A stretch of DNA of 64,000 nucleotides from Cupriavidus necator (GTDB lineage: Bacteria > Pseudomonadota > Gammaproteobacteria > Burkholderiales > Burkholderiaceae). This document shows, in pieces, positions 29,447 through 39,891 of this stretch. A model generated the notes under the pieces. The model did no database searches. It was not told the DNA's origin and was given only the letters and a program-made list of their open reading frames with translations. The position numbers and the translations under genes were made by a program. How positions within the stretch are numbered: the first letter of the stretch is position 1; each line of letters opens with the position of its first letter. The stretch spans positions 1,984,001 through 2,048,000 of the forward strand of contig CP074381.1 of assembly GCA_022041995.1 (NCBI GenBank), given 5' to 3'.

Positions 29447-30553
29447 TCAAGCCGTCACGCTGGCAACCGGCTGTACGATGATCTTGACGTTGCCGTCCTT
29501 GTTGTTGACCAACTCTTCGAAGCCGTGCGACACAATGTCGGCGAGGGAGATTCGCCCTGTGATGAGCGGCTGCACGTCGATGCGGCCATCGGCGATGAAG
29601 CGGATTACGTCGGCGAATTCGCCGTTATAGGCGAGCGATCCGATGATTTCCTTCTCGGTCGCTACGATCTCGAAGAAATTGAACGAGCTGGGTTCTTCGA
29701 AGATGCCCACCATCACGCATTTCCCGGCTTTGCGGATCACGTCGATGGCAAGCTTCGCCGTGGCCTTGTTGCCGATGCACTCGAAGGACACATCTGCGCC
29801 ATAGCCGCCAGTCAAGGCCTTGACCTCGGCGATCGCGTCGCACTCCTTGGGATCAATGACTACGTTGGCACCGACCTCGATCGCCTTCTTCTTGCGCGCC
29901 GACGACATTTCGAGCGCGATGATGCGCCCTGCGCCGGCCGCCCTCGCGCACATGATCGTGCATAGGCCGATGGTGCCGGCACCCACCACCACCACCGTCT
30001 GGCCGACGATGTTGCCGGCTTTCTTCACGGCATGAAGCCCCACCGCCAGCGGTTCGATCAACGCACCTGCCTCGGCTGGAAAGTTCTCCGGCAACTTGTA
30101 GAGCAGTTCCGCCGGCACGTTGACGTATTCCGCGAATGCGCCGTTGTTCATCAGGCCGGTGAATGCGAGGTTCTCGCAGATGTTGTACAGGCCATGAGTG
30201 CAGTAATAGCATTTCCCGCAATGCTGGCAGGCGTCTGCGGTGACGCGTTCGCCGACCTTGAAACCGGTAATGCCTGCACCCAGTTCCGCAATTTCGCCGC
30301 TGAACTCGTGACCGAGAATGCATTGACCCTTCAGTCCGGTGAGCGGGTGGGGATGGTCGACCGGGATAAAAACCGGCCCCGCGACATATTCATGCAAGTC
30401 CGACCCGCAGATGCCGCACCAGTGCACGCGAATCTTTACCCATCCATCGGCGGGCTTGTCCGGGACGCGTACCTCTTCGACGCGGATATCCTGGCGACCC
30501 CGCCATACGGCGGCCTTCATGCTGGGCTGATGTGCCGAACTCTCGTTGCTCAC
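29447..30553 (-). CDS. 2,3-butanediol dehydrogenase, zinc-type
   Basis: A 368-residue zinc medium-chain dehydrogenase that would interconvert 2,3-butanediol and acetoin with NAD(H). It carries the catalytic zinc ligands (CGICGSDLHEY; GHEFSGE), the four-cysteine structural zinc lobe (CQHCGKCYYCTHGLYNIC), and the nucleotide fold VVVVGAGTIGLC. The GTG at 30553 (VSNESS) is chosen because a GGAG site lies just upstream; the frame's earlier start at 30658 would add an unlike tail. It lies between acoR and a membrane protein, on the same strand as both, matching known butanediol/acetoin loci. Confidence 0.87.
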   Translation of the reverse strand: MSNESSAHQPSMKAAVWRGRQDIRVEEVRVPDKPADGWVKIRVHWCGICGSDLHEYVAGPVFIPVDHPHPLTGLKGQCILGHEFSGEIAELGAGITGFKVGERVTADACQHCGKCYYCTHGLYNICENLAFTGLMNNGAFAEYVNVPAELLYKLPENFPAEAGALIEPLAVGLHAVKKAGNIVGQTVVVVGAGTIGLCTIMCARAAGAGRIIALEMSSARKKKAIEVGANVVIDPKECDAIAEVKALTGGYGADVSFECIGNKATAKLAIDVIRKAGKCVMVGIFEEPSSFNFFEIVATEKEIIGSLAYNGEFADVIRFIADGRIDVQPLITGRISLADIVSHGFEELVNNKDGNVKIIVQPVASVTA

Positions 30554-30862
30554 GGTTGTGTCTCCATCGTAATTGTGGGGGATCGACGGAGGCCATGCGG
30601 GTGTGGCCGGTTCGTGCCTGGCATGGCCTTCGTGCGGGACGAAATCCGCATGAACCATGCCAGTCAGTACGGTGGAAGCGGGAGGATGGCGAGAGTAATG
30701 CGTACGCTGCAGTGCAACATGGCGCGTGCCAGGCGCAGGCGCGGTGAACCGTGGGCTACGCGGGATTATTGCTGCGCTACAGCACGATTCTGCCCATGGC
30801 GAGGCAAACTACGGCGCCACGGGAGTGAGACGGCCTGACTCGATCCAGTGAGACACTGTGCC

Positions 30863-32896
30863 TCAGTTCGCCTCGTCCCTCTGAGACAAGGGAATGGATC
30901 CCGGCAGGGATGCCGAACCCGGATAGACAATGTTGTATCTGGCCATCTTGCGGTAGATGGTCGCGCGGCTCATGCCCAGCGCTTTGGCGGTCTCCTTGAC
31001 GCGCCAATGATGGCAGGCGAGCATTTGCACGATGCGCTCCCGTTCGAGATGCTCGCTGGGGCGCAGGCCTGTACTGTCGAATGGATGTGCCCCGATTGAC
31101 GAACTTGCCGCTTCCGGCGTTGCCATGACGTCTTCGGCGGCGCAGCGCAGATAGTCGGGAAGATGTTCGACGGCAATGACGCCGGAGGAGGCGGCCAGCG
31201 CGCATGCGTACCGCAACGCCATGCGCAACTGCCGTACATTGCCGGGCCAGCGATAGCGGCGGATGCATGCCAGTGCCTCGCTGGACAGCGCGGGGTGGCT
31301 CCCGTGCGCGTCGGCTTCGTCCGCCAGAAAGAAATCGATGAGCTCGCCGAGGTCGGAGCGATCGCGTAGGGGAGGCAGCCGGATCACGGCGCCAGTCAGG
31401 CGATAGTAGAGATCTTCGCGGAATATACCGTCGGAGACCATGCGTGCAAGATCCCTGTGGGTCGCGCAGATCAGATTGATGTCGACCCGCACCGATTGCT
31501 CGGAACCCAGCGGTACCAGCTCGTTCTCCGCCAGAACGCGAAGCAGCCGCGTCTGCAGCGGCAAAGCCATGTCGCCGATCTCGTCGAGGAATAAGGTGCT
31601 TCCATGCGCCTGGAGTATCTTCCCCTTGAGCCCCTTGCGCTTCGCGCCGGTGAATGCGCCTTCGGCGTAACCGAACAGTTCGCTTTCGATCAGCGTATCG
31701 GGGATCGCCGCGCAGTTCACGGCGACAAATGGCTGCGATGCACGCAGCGACCTGCGATGAACGGCGAGCGCGAACGCCTCCTTGCCTGTTCCGGTCTCGC
31801 CTTGGAGCAGCATGGGAATGCGCCGGTCGACGATCTGGAGCGCACGGGCGAGATGCGACGAGACTTGCGCATCTCCGGCGACCAGTTGTGCGCTGGCGAT
31901 GGCACGGGAGGCGTGCGCGGCGTGGGCGGCGGCTGGCTGTTCCGGTGTCACGGCCATTGCGCGCACGGCGTTGCGCGGCGGGCGCAGTCTTGCAAAGAAG
32001 CTGTCTCCGCCGGGGGACAGACGCAACGGGAACATATCCGGGCCGCTGTTCAGGTCGATAACCTGTTCGGCCTTCAGGTCGAACAGATGCTGAACGTTCG
32101 CCGGAATCGCGGCGTATAGCGCGCTCAATGTGCTTTTTGCTTGCCGGTTCATAGACACGATGTTGCCGGCATCGTCGAACGCGATCAGCAATTCGGGATG
32201 CAGGCTCAGGTAGTCCTGGCTGCGGTGCAGGTACAGCGTCCACAGGTGGCTGGTATCGTGTAGCAGACAGGCGTTCTCGATCATTTCCGCCGCCTGGCAT
32301 ACCCAGGCATAGATCAATTCCTGAGAGTCGCGATTTTCGCTGTTCCGCACGGCCGATACGTCCAGTACGCCGGTCAATTCGCCGGAAGGCGAAATAATGG
32401 GGGCGGCGGTACAGGTGAGGCATGTGAACGCGGCCCTGAAGTGATCCTCGGTGTGGACGGTAATGGGTTCCTTGTCGGCCAGGACGCAGGCCACCGCGCT
32501 GGTTCCCTCTGAGTCCTCCGTGAAATAGCGGCCGTGATACAGCCCGTGCTGCCGGTACTCCTTGCGGCGGTCTTCCTGGCCGCGGAAATCGATCAGCGCG
32601 CCATCGGCGTCGGCTACCAAGACGCAATAGCCCGCTTTGCCGACGACGCCGTGCAACCGCTCCACCACCGGGTTCGAGAAGCGCAACAGGGCCTCGGCGC
32701 TGTTGCGCCTGTCTTTCAGCTCCGCGGCGCTGATTACGCGCGGGCCAGACATATTTCCCGGGTCCAGTTGGAAGGTATTGAGCGATCGCGTCCAAGAGCG
32801 GAACAGGCGAGCCTCCGCGGCAGCCTCATGGAATGACGCCCTGCCGACCACGGATGAGACGCGTCGTGCGTGTCGCAGCGCATAGGACTGGGTCAT
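30863..32896 (-). CDS. acoR: Sigma-54-dependent acetoin-type regulator (AcoR-like)
   Basis: A 677-residue enhancer-binding protein. The N-terminal ~300 residues contain a GAF sensor (GYCVLVADADGALIDFRG) and a possible PAS region. The AAA+ core has Walker A GETGTGKE, the sigma-54 contact loop GAFTGAKRKG, and Walker B LFLDEIGDM, and the C-terminus is a Fis-type helix-turn-helix (WRVKETAKALGMSRATIYRK). ATG 32896 has a GAGGAAG site 7 bases before. Next to butanediol dehydrogenase and acetoin dehydrogenase remnants, it fits AcoR, which activates acetoin catabolism. Confidence 0.88.
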   Translation of the reverse strand: MTQSYALRHARRVSSVVGRASFHEAAAEARLFRSWTRSLNTFQLDPGNMSGPRVISAAELKDRRNSAEALLRFSNPVVERLHGVVGKAGYCVLVADADGALIDFRGQEDRRKEYRQHGLYHGRYFTEDSEGTSAVACVLADKEPITVHTEDHFRAAFTCLTCTAAPIISPSGELTGVLDVSAVRNSENRDSQELIYAWVCQAAEMIENACLLHDTSHLWTLYLHRSQDYLSLHPELLIAFDDAGNIVSMNRQAKSTLSALYAAIPANVQHLFDLKAEQVIDLNSGPDMFPLRLSPGGDSFFARLRPPRNAVRAMAVTPEQPAAAHAAHASRAIASAQLVAGDAQVSSHLARALQIVDRRIPMLLQGETGTGKEAFALAVHRRSLRASQPFVAVNCAAIPDTLIESELFGYAEGAFTGAKRKGLKGKILQAHGSTLFLDEIGDMALPLQTRLLRVLAENELVPLGSEQSVRVDINLICATHRDLARMVSDGIFREDLYYRLTGAVIRLPPLRDRSDLGELIDFFLADEADAHGSHPALSSEALACIRRYRWPGNVRQLRMALRYACALAASSGVIAVEHLPDYLRCAAEDVMATPEAASSSIGAHPFDSTGLRPSEHLERERIVQMLACHHWRVKETAKALGMSRATIYRKMARYNIVYPGSASLPGSIPLSQRDEAN

Positions 32897-33010
32897 TTCC
32901 GCTTCCTCGACATGGGTAATTCCTGTTGCCCGGGGCATCGGCGCCCGCTTCCGCCAGTCCAAACCGGCCGTGCCAAGCACGAGAGCTCCTTTGTGCTCGC
33001 CGCGCGGCAC

Positions 33011-33342
33011 GCCTTTTTAGCATATTCCGAACCGGCACTCACCCTGCAGTGCAGCACAGTAGGTGCGTCAGATGCGATTCAGAAGGCTGTCGGACTTGAG
33101 TTTGGGAAGTTTTTGGAGAAGCGAGCCGGCAGTATGCCGCAGCCCGTGGGTCAAGGCGCTGGCCAGCACCGCGGACCTGCGCTTCCCACTCGGGCACGCG
33201 CGCCCGCAGGCGCCCGGCTGCCATGCCGAACACTTCCTTGAAGATCAGAGCACTTCGCCAACAACACGTGCTCAGTCGCCTTCGGCATCGCCAAATATGC
33301 AATTAATCGCCAGCACACTGCTCACAACAGCAATGCCAGCTT
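33011..33342. other. Stretch between acoR and an IS1182-type element
   Basis: About 330 bases that probably hold the acoR promoter near 32960-33030. No gene is evident. It marks the junction where the catabolic region gives way to the insertion-sequence mosaic. Confidence 0.4.
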
Positions 33343-34962
33343 CTAGGAGACTGTCGGATTTTCGGGATCCCCGGTCGTCCGGCGGGACGGGTTGGGCGTT
33401 AATAAATTAACAAGTTTCTGAGAGAGTCCATAGGTGAGTCGCTTCGTGCCCGTTGATCGTCAGACCGACTATCTGTTGCCGCCGTCAGTGGAGGACTGGT
33501 TGCCCGAAGGTCATCTGGCGCGGTTCGTGGTGGAAGTCATCGAGCAGATGGACCTGTCGGAGCTGAGCGGGGCGTACGCGGGTCGCGGCATGGCGGCGCA
33601 TCACCCTGAGGTGCTACTGGGCTTGCTGGTGTACGGGTATGCGACCGGAGTGTCTTCGAGCCGCAAGATTGAGAGAGCGACCTATGACTCGGTGGCGTTC
33701 CGCTACGTTGCGGCGAACACGCATCCGGACCATGACACGCTGGCCACCTTTCGCAAGCGGTTTGCGAGCCAGTTAGAGAAGCTGTTCGTGCAGGTGCTGC
33801 TGATCGCGAAGGAGATGAAGCTGGTCAAGCTGGGCCGGATTGCGCTGGATGGCACCAAGGTGAAGGCGAATGCGAGCAAGCACCGCGCGCTGTCGCACGG
33901 GCACATCGGCCGGATCGAAGCGCAGTTGCATGAAGAAGTGCAGCGGTTGATAGCGATGGCCGAGAACGCCGATCGAGAGAGTCTGCCAGATGGGATGGAT
34001 GTACCGGCGGAGATCGCACGGCGCGAAGCGCGACTGAAGGCGTTGGCCGAAGCGAAGGCGAAGATCGAGGCGCGGGCGCAGGAACGGTTCGAGCAAGAGC
34101 AGCAGGAGTATGAAGCCAAGGTGGCGCGTCGCGAGGCGCAGCGCAAAGACGGCAAGAAGCCGCGGGGCAAGGACCCGAAGCCGCCGCAAGGCGGTGCCAA
34201 GGAACGCGACCAGATCAACCTGACGGACGAAGAGTCGCGCATCATGCCGGTATCCAGCGGCGGCTTCGAGCAAGGCTACAACGCGCAGGCGGCGGTGAAT
34301 GTCGAGACGATGTTGATCGTGGGCACGACAGTGACCCAGCAAAGCAACGACAAGCGCCAGGTCGCACCGATGATCAACGTGCTGGGGGCGCTGCCCGAGC
34401 CATTGGGCCAGCCTGAGGTGTTGCTGGCGGATGCGGGCTACTTCAGTGCGGCCAACGTCGTCACCTGCGAGGCAGCGGACATCACCCCTCTGATCGCGAT
34501 CCAGCGCGACGCCCATCATCTGCCGCTGATGGAACGCTTTGCCGACGATCCGGCGCCGCCCGAGAGCACCGATCCGGTCGTCAGGATGACACACCGACAT
34601 AAGACGAAGGCGGGGCGAGCACTGTACGGGCTCCGCAAGAGCACCGTCGAACCGGTGTTCGGCATCATCAAGCATGTGATGGGATTCCGGCAGTTCTCGC
34701 TGCGCGGGCTGTCCAACGTCGCGGCGGAATGGTCGCTGGTCGCGCTCGCGTGGAACATCAAGCGGATGAACGTATTACGGGGTGTGTAGGGCCGATCAGC
34801 GGGCTCTTTGTGCCGCCTAATCGCCCGATTGCCTTCCTCATCCACTTTCAAATACCTTCATCGCGTTTTGACGACTGAGATGAGCCCGCAATCCGGCCGC
34901 GAACCCAGTCATGAACCTGATGTTTTGAATCGCGCTTCACCTCAACTCCGACGAGCTCCTAG
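33343..34962 (+). mobile_element. IS1182-family insertion sequence, copy A
   Basis: The ends are imperfect inverted repeats, CTAGGAGACTGTCGGATTTT at the left and the complement CTAGGAGCTCGTCGGAGTTG at the right (15 of 20). The right end lies exactly where a tyrosine recombinase gene is cut. No matching target duplication flanks it, so one side has probably rearranged since insertion. Confidence 0.7.
33434..34789 (+). CDS. IS1182-family transposase
   Basis: A 451-residue DDE transposase. It starts FVPVDRQTDYLLPPSVEDWL and PEGHLARFVVEVIEQMDLS, typical of the family, with the first Asp region at IALDGTKVKANAS, a charged, helical insertion (about residues 200-270), LLADAGYFSAAN around the second Asp, and STVEPVFGIIKHVMGFRQFS with the catalytic Glu. 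Full length with no frameshift. The GTG start at 33434 has only a weak ribosome site. It is a paralogue of the transposase at 61 kb but clearly diverged. Confidence 0.92.
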   Translation: MSRFVPVDRQTDYLLPPSVEDWLPEGHLARFVVEVIEQMDLSELSGAYAGRGMAAHHPEVLLGLLVYGYATGVSSSRKIERATYDSVAFRYVAANTHPDHDTLATFRKRFASQLEKLFVQVLLIAKEMKLVKLGRIALDGTKVKANASKHRALSHGHIGRIEAQLHEEVQRLIAMAENADRESLPDGMDVPAEIARREARLKALAEAKAKIEARAQERFEQEQQEYEAKVARREAQRKDGKKPRGKDPKPPQGGAKERDQINLTDEESRIMPVSSGGFEQGYNAQAAVNVETMLIVGTTVTQQSNDKRQVAPMINVLGALPEPLGQPEVLLADAGYFSAANVVTCEAADITPLIAIQRDAHHLPLMERFADDPAPPESTDPVVRMTHRHKTKAGRALYGLRKSTVEPVFGIIKHVMGFRQFSLRGLSNVAAEWSLVALAWNIKRMNVLRGV

Positions 34963-36279
34963 AGCCGTATGCGCGAGCGGCGGCAAGGCCACCTTACCAG
35001 GCTTGCCACCTTTGCCAACCAAATGCAGCCAGTGGTCACCGTGCTCGTCGAGGCGGACGTTACCTAGGACGGCGCTGACCAGTTCGCTTGCGCGCAGGCC
35101 CGTAGCATAGCCGAAGTCGAGCATGAAGCGCAGGCGCTGCGCCGCCGGCTCAGACCAGCCATAGGACCACTCCAGGCCGTCCGCAATGGCTCGCAGCAGC
35201 AGCCATTCGCCTTCGGTAAAGCCCCGAGCCGTATCCAGCGCGGGCCGCGAGGCGTGGCCGCGTACCTTGACGCCGGCGAAGGGGTTGGCCAACAGATAGC
35301 GCTGCTCGATGAGCCACCGGAACAGCGCTGAGAGCACCGTCAGCGCATACGCTGCCGAGCGTGCCGACAGGCCACCAGAGAACGGTCGCCACTCCACCGA
35401 GTCGCGCGGCCGTGGCGGCCCCACCCAACGCTCACGCGGGGTCGGGCGCCTGACGAAAGCCCGGTACGCGATCGCGTCGTCCGTTGTCAGGGATGACAGC
35501 GCACGCCCGCGCTCGACGATGGCCCACAGGATCAGCCGCTCGGCTTCCTTGCGATAGGCGCGCTGCGTGGCGACCGTCTCGTGCAGTGCCAGCCAGGCCT
35601 GCACGGCCTCGTAGTCGTTGGTCGCATTCAGCGTGCAGGCGTTGCGCGGGGCCCGGAAACTGCCCCGCGAGCCGTCGACCTCGCCCGGCAGATGCAATTG
35701 TTCCCATGGCACGATGCCGCTTGGCTGGGCGACGATGATCAGGGCGCGGGCACGCTCGGTGAGCTGCGGATGGGCGGCAAAGAAGGCTTCCACCTGGCGG
35801 GCCCCTGCCATGCCAAGTCCCTCGATGGCTTTCCACCAGCCTCGCCGGCGGGGGATGCGTACCGTCAGGTCTGACAGCGTACGAATGCCATGGGCCTGCA
35901 GCGCCCTGACGGTCCGCGGCGCGAGCCATGCATCGATGGCGTCGCTGATCTGGGGTTGCGGCACCGGTAGCGTGGGCAATAGCTTGATTGCCCGCTCGAC
36001 GGCGCTGGCGCGTGCACGCCTCTCCTCTGGGGTGTGCTGGAACACCGCGGCGAAATCCGGCCTGTGGCGGCTGTCGGCAAACAGCATGAGATCTCGACGG
36101 ATGTTCCCGAGCATACCGCGCGCCGATTGTCCGGCAGCCTTGCGAGCCGCCAGATAGTGCTCAACGGCCGCGCGAGAACTGAGCCCCGCGTACCAGCCGC
36201 GCAATGCCGCCAGCGAATCGGCATCGGGGAAGCCGGCTGGTGTGGTGGACGCAGAAGCCGGGGTCTGGCCCGTTTTCAT
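34942..36279 (-). pseudogene. Tyrosine recombinase (phage-type integrase), 3' end removed by IS1182
   Basis: The 445-residue frame covers an N-terminal helical domain (helix-hairpin-like TLSDLTVRIPRRRGWWKAIE), the SAM-like core-binding domain (CTLNATNDYEAVQAWLALHE), and the start of the catalytic domain with the first arginine (DFGYATGLRASELVSA). It ends in ALGARRS encoded by the inserted IS end at 34962. The HxxR and Tyr residues, about 110-120 residues, are missing. A C-terminal fragment of the same family lies at 41.6 kb and a core-domain fragment at 62.7 kb. Confidence 0.85.
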
Positions 36280-36389
36280 ATGAATAGGTTTTTTCTTATA
36301 AGACGCATCACGCGATAATAACGCTTATCTCTGTAGCATCGCTGAAAGCAGATTCCCGGCTCTCTACGCACTCCTGCCAGCCAGTCAGG

Positions 36390-36950
36390 CTAGATCCATG
36401 ACGCGGCGATATCCCGGCGAATCAATCTGCGTCGGGCACGGCGCCGTTGCGCAATCTCAGCCTTGGTGAATGGCTGAGGCTTAACGGCATCCTGGCCACG
36501 TCCGAGCTTCCACAGCAATGCCTTGTTGCTGCCGCTTGTGTACCCGGCAATATGCACATCCATTGGGTAGTGTGCCCGCAATTCAACCCCGATGTAATTC
36601 CGGCTCAGTCCCGTGCGCGTTGCAATCTGTTTGCAGGATAGCTCGGATCCGTTGGCCAAAGCCTTTCGGATCGCATTCCATGTCAACGAACCCATCGCGT
36701 TAGCCTTGACATTGCGGCGAGGCAGACCAAGGAAGTTGGCCATGCTCAGGATGGCGCTTTCGGTCCGCGCCGGCAATTCAGTTTTCCAAACGCGCACGGG
36801 AAGTGGATCCGCCCAACGACGACGCAGTATGTCGAGTTCCTCGCAGCTCCAGGCATTGGGGCGGCGACTGGAGTAGCCATGCACGAAATTGCTCACGACA
36901 GCATCGGCGCCCATGCTTGGGCATGGGGCGGTGCGAAAAGCGCTTCCCAT
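36390..36950 (-). CDS. Hypothetical helix-turn-helix protein
   Basis: A 186-residue basic protein I do not recognise. An N-terminal SANT/Myb-like stretch (WSCEELDILRRRWADPLPVR, then ESAILSMANFLGLPRR) is followed by a probable helix-turn-helix (SCKQIATRTGLSRNYIGVEL) and an Arg-rich C-terminus (IAQRRRARRRLIRRD). It may be a DNA-binding accessory of the integrase element next door, which is on the same strand. The start ATG 36950 is uncertain; another Met lies at 36914. Confidence 0.55.
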   Translation of the reverse strand: MGSAFRTAPCPSMGADAVVSNFVHGYSSRRPNAWSCEELDILRRRWADPLPVRVWKTELPARTESAILSMANFLGLPRRNVKANAMGSLTWNAIRKALANGSELSCKQIATRTGLSRNYIGVELRAHYPMDVHIAGYTSGSNKALLWKLGRGQDAVKPQPFTKAEIAQRRRARRRLIRRDIAASWI

Positions 36951-37085
36951 GCCGCTACCTTCGTCCTACACCCAGCAACAGGAACCGCCAAAGGGGAAAG
37001 AGCGCGCTCGCGGAAGTTCACCAGGCCGCTGCTGCTAAGCTCGCCATCACGATTTACGTCATGCCTGTACATCTTCGCGCTTCCC

Positions 37086-38299
37086 TCACGACCGGTTAGA
37101 TGGCCCGCAATACATTGCTGACGAAGTCGGCCTGTGGATAGGTCCGGCCGTCAACTGTCGAATCTGCGCCCGGATCTGTTCGGGGTCGACACCCGCGTGA
37201 GCAGCGGCCTGCAGGGTGGCCCGGCTGGCGTCAAGTACGTCGATCCCTGTAATCTCGTAACCATGGCCCTGCACAATCCAGTGCAGCGCTGCCATTCCCG
37301 CGTTCATGGCGAACGCCGGTCGTTTTTCCGCAAGATCCCTCGCAGCACGCGTGAGCGTCCGGGGATCGGTCGGACTGGTTTTGGCCAGTTCGCTGGCCAA
37401 GTCGAACAATCCGGCGTCCTTGGCTGCCGCAAACCACTTGCCGGGTACGTCGGGAGACGATGCGATTAGGTCGCGCAGGATGGATTCGGGCGTCTTGTGC
37501 GGGTACTTCTTCACGATGGCCCGGAACGTCGCTAGATAAGTGGTGCCCTGATTGGCCTCCCGGGCATAGCGCTCGTAGGCCTCTTCGGCAAGACCCGAGG
37601 ACAACAGAATCGCTTCGCAGGCCCGGGCGATGTGCCCATCCGGGTTGTTGCGGCCCCGCGTGGCTTCCGCATAGGCAAGGGCTTCGGCCTTCCTGCCCAG
37701 CGCGACCAGTGCCTTGACGGCCCATTGGCGGTAGTGCCACCACTTGAAGGGGGCGCAGTCCACCAGCGCAACCAATTCCTCATGCCGTCCGGCCGCATAC
37801 AGGGAAGCCAGACAGATGCGGGTTCCTGCAAAATATCCTCCGGCGCGATCGGCCCAGATATGTTTCACCAACGGCAAGAAATCGTCGGCCCACGTGTTTG
37901 CAATCTCCGGGTTCACACAAAGCTTGTCCCACTCTTCTGACAAGGCCTCGATATACGGAACCCCTGGTCCTGAATCGCTTCCCATAGCCGATCGAGCCAG
38001 CGCTCACGCATGGCGGTATCGACCTGTGCACCGGCAATGATCGGAACCAGCACGTCGATGGCGCGGTTCACAGCGGTGCCAAGCGCTCCCGAAGAGCTGT
38101 CGACCTGTTCGAGGGCCGGTGAAACCCTCTCCAGGAATTTGACCGCACCTTCGGCTGCGAGCACCGCATCAGTACGCGCCACCTGTTTAATTTCAGCGAC
38201 CGCTTCCTTGATGCGCTGGATAGGCGTGCCCGAGCGCCAGCCAAAGGCGTGGCGCCGAAAACGCTGGGCGAATTGCCACTTGTGCGCGACTGGCTTCAT
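37086..38299 (-). pseudogene. Unknown helical-repeat protein (one frameshift)
   Basis: Two frames join at about 37965 if one G is missing from the run in CAGGGGTTCC, giving a ~404-residue protein. The body is alpha-helical with TPR-like pairs (LASLYAAGRHEELVALVDCA, WAVKALVALGRKAEALAYAE). It may belong to one of the DUF6880-like families, but I am not certain. Its ATG overlaps the stop of the upstream small gene as ATGA, so the two form a coupled operon. They lie beside a Tn3 transposase remnant and may be transposon cargo. Confidence 0.5.
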
Positions 38300-38643
38300 A
38301 TCAAATCATCCGATTGGGAGCGCAAGTCCTGGAGAGGACGCAAGGCGAGCAGCATCCGCTCGAGCACAAGCTGCCAGTCTTCCAGTTCCTCGATGAGGTC
38401 ATCAGCCTGCTCCACCAGCGTGAGGTCGTCCGTCGAATACACGAGGCTCGCGCCGTTGATCACGGTGTGCGCCATGCCGTGCAGGCGCAGCAGATCATCA
38501 CGCCGCCCATCAATGCCACAACGAGCTCGAATCTTGTCGAGGAGGTCTACCGCTTGTTGGATGACCAACGTATCGTAGCGCTGCTGCAGTGACTGCAGCG
38601 CAGCGGCATCGACGGAGCCATAGGGGGTGTCGATATCAGGCAT
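38296..38643 (-). CDS. Small helical protein, possibly a Tn3-family accessory (TnpC-like)
   Basis: A 115-residue acidic, helical, probably coiled-coil protein (SLQQRYDTLVIQQAVDLLDK, then DDLIEELEDWQLVLERMLLA). ATG 38643 has a GGAG site about 10 bases upstream; the frame could start at 38682. Its place beside a Tn3 transposase remnant on the same strand suggests an accessory regulator like TnpC of the Tn4652 group, but that is a guess from context. It is translationally coupled to the helical-repeat gene. Confidence 0.45.
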   Translation of the reverse strand: MPDIDTPYGSVDAAALQSLQQRYDTLVIQQAVDLLDKIRARCGIDGRRDDLLRLHGMAHTVINGASLVYSTDDLTLVEQADDLIEELEDWQLVLERMLLALRPLQDLRSQSDDLI

Positions 38644-38799
38644 GGCGTTTGGGTCTCCGGATGGAATGGGCGGGGCCGGCAAAGAGAGGTGGCGCCGTTT
38701 GTTCGGACAGGGAATCCGGATTTTTAAGTGGAGGCGCTGAGGTGGTCAAGCTGCCGATTTGATCGCTGGCAGCGTAGCGAAGTATGTCTCATCCGAAGT

Positions 38800-39891
38800 G
38801 GCTTTGTCCGGATGGGGGTATTGCAAAGATGCTGCGGGTTGTGTAAAAGCGCAACATCATGAAGCCAGCTTGAATAATGCCATATAAAGCCAGACTAAAG
38901 ACGGGTGAACCGCGCAAGCGCAAGAAGCCGGGGTACCGGGTGACGAACGCGCGGGCGTATAACCAGAGCCTGAGAAAGCGCGGCATGATCAGCCTGTATG
39001 TGCCGGGCGGCGATCTGAAGGCGCAGCTTATCAACGCAAAGATCCGTACGCCGGGCGTGTCGGGGCGTGAGCCGACCTATACCACGGCGTACATCGAGCT
39101 GATCTTTACCTTCTACCGGCTGTTCGGCTGGGGATGCGGCAGATCACCGGCTATATGGAGGACTACTGGGAGACTCGCGGGCTGGACATCCCGGTGCCCA
39201 GCGCCAGTCAGCTGGGCGAACGGTTCGCTTCACTGGAGGTGAGCGTCACGCAGCGTTGCGAACAGCTGGCCCGGCGTCTCGCGCGCGGCGGGACGATCAG
39301 TCTCATCGTCGACAGCACGGGATTGAGCTTTGGGCGGGCGAGCCAGTGGTACGAGGAAAAGTACGCTCAGAAGGCCGCGCGCACGCCGTGGCGCAAGATG
39401 CATCTGTCGATCGACGCTGACATGAACGTACACGCGATCCGCATCACCACTACAGAAGTATCGGACAGCGAAGGAATGGACGCCGTGCTGCCCGCTGATG
39501 TGCCGATGGATCTACAGCATCGAGCGTACCGAAGCGCTTTCAGGCGCGGGCGTGACGCCCGTCATCCCACCGCCAGCTCACGCTGTCGTACACGGCGAGG
39601 AGCGAACCCGCCGGCATGACCAGATCGTCAGATACATCGAGGACAAAGGCATCTATGCATTTCACAAGAAATACGGCTACGGTGTGCGCTCGCTGGTCGA
39701 GGCGCAGATCTCGCGCATCAAGCGCTGCATCGGCGAGCGCCTGCTGACGCAGGAGCTTGCGTCGCAGGAAGGCGAAGGCGTAATCATCGCCAACCTGCTG
39801 AACCGGTGGAACGCCTTCGGCAAACCGGTTTGCGTCAAAAATGCATAGTCGCGTCCATAGCACGGGAACTCGTACCCATCCGGACAAAGCC
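38800..39891 (+). mobile_element. IS5-family insertion sequence with 17-bp perfect ends
   Basis: The ends GGCTTTGTCCGGATGGG (38800-38816) and its exact complement (39875-39891) bracket 1092 bp. The element lies next to the Tn3-type transposase remnant whose frame runs into its right end. Flanks AAGT and GTGT do not match, so no target duplication is visible. Confidence 0.8.
38879..39848 (+). pseudogene. IS5-family transposase, broken
   Basis: Three frame segments together make a DDE transposase: MPYKARLKTGEPRKRKKPGY at the start; SLIVDSTGLSFGRASQWYEE with the first Asp; and the C-terminal KYGYGVRSLVEAQISRIKRC with the catalytic Glu region. The first break (about 39130) fits one missing G in a G run. 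The second, near 39510, seems to be a larger loss around the second Asp (the expected DGAYYS is reduced to IYS), so the enzyme is probably dead. Confidence 0.8.

Noticed and set aside
30777..32795. 672-codon minus-strand frame overlapping acoR
   Set aside because: Arg-rich alternate frame of the sigma-54 regulator; the acoR frame has Walker, GAFTGA and HTH motifs.
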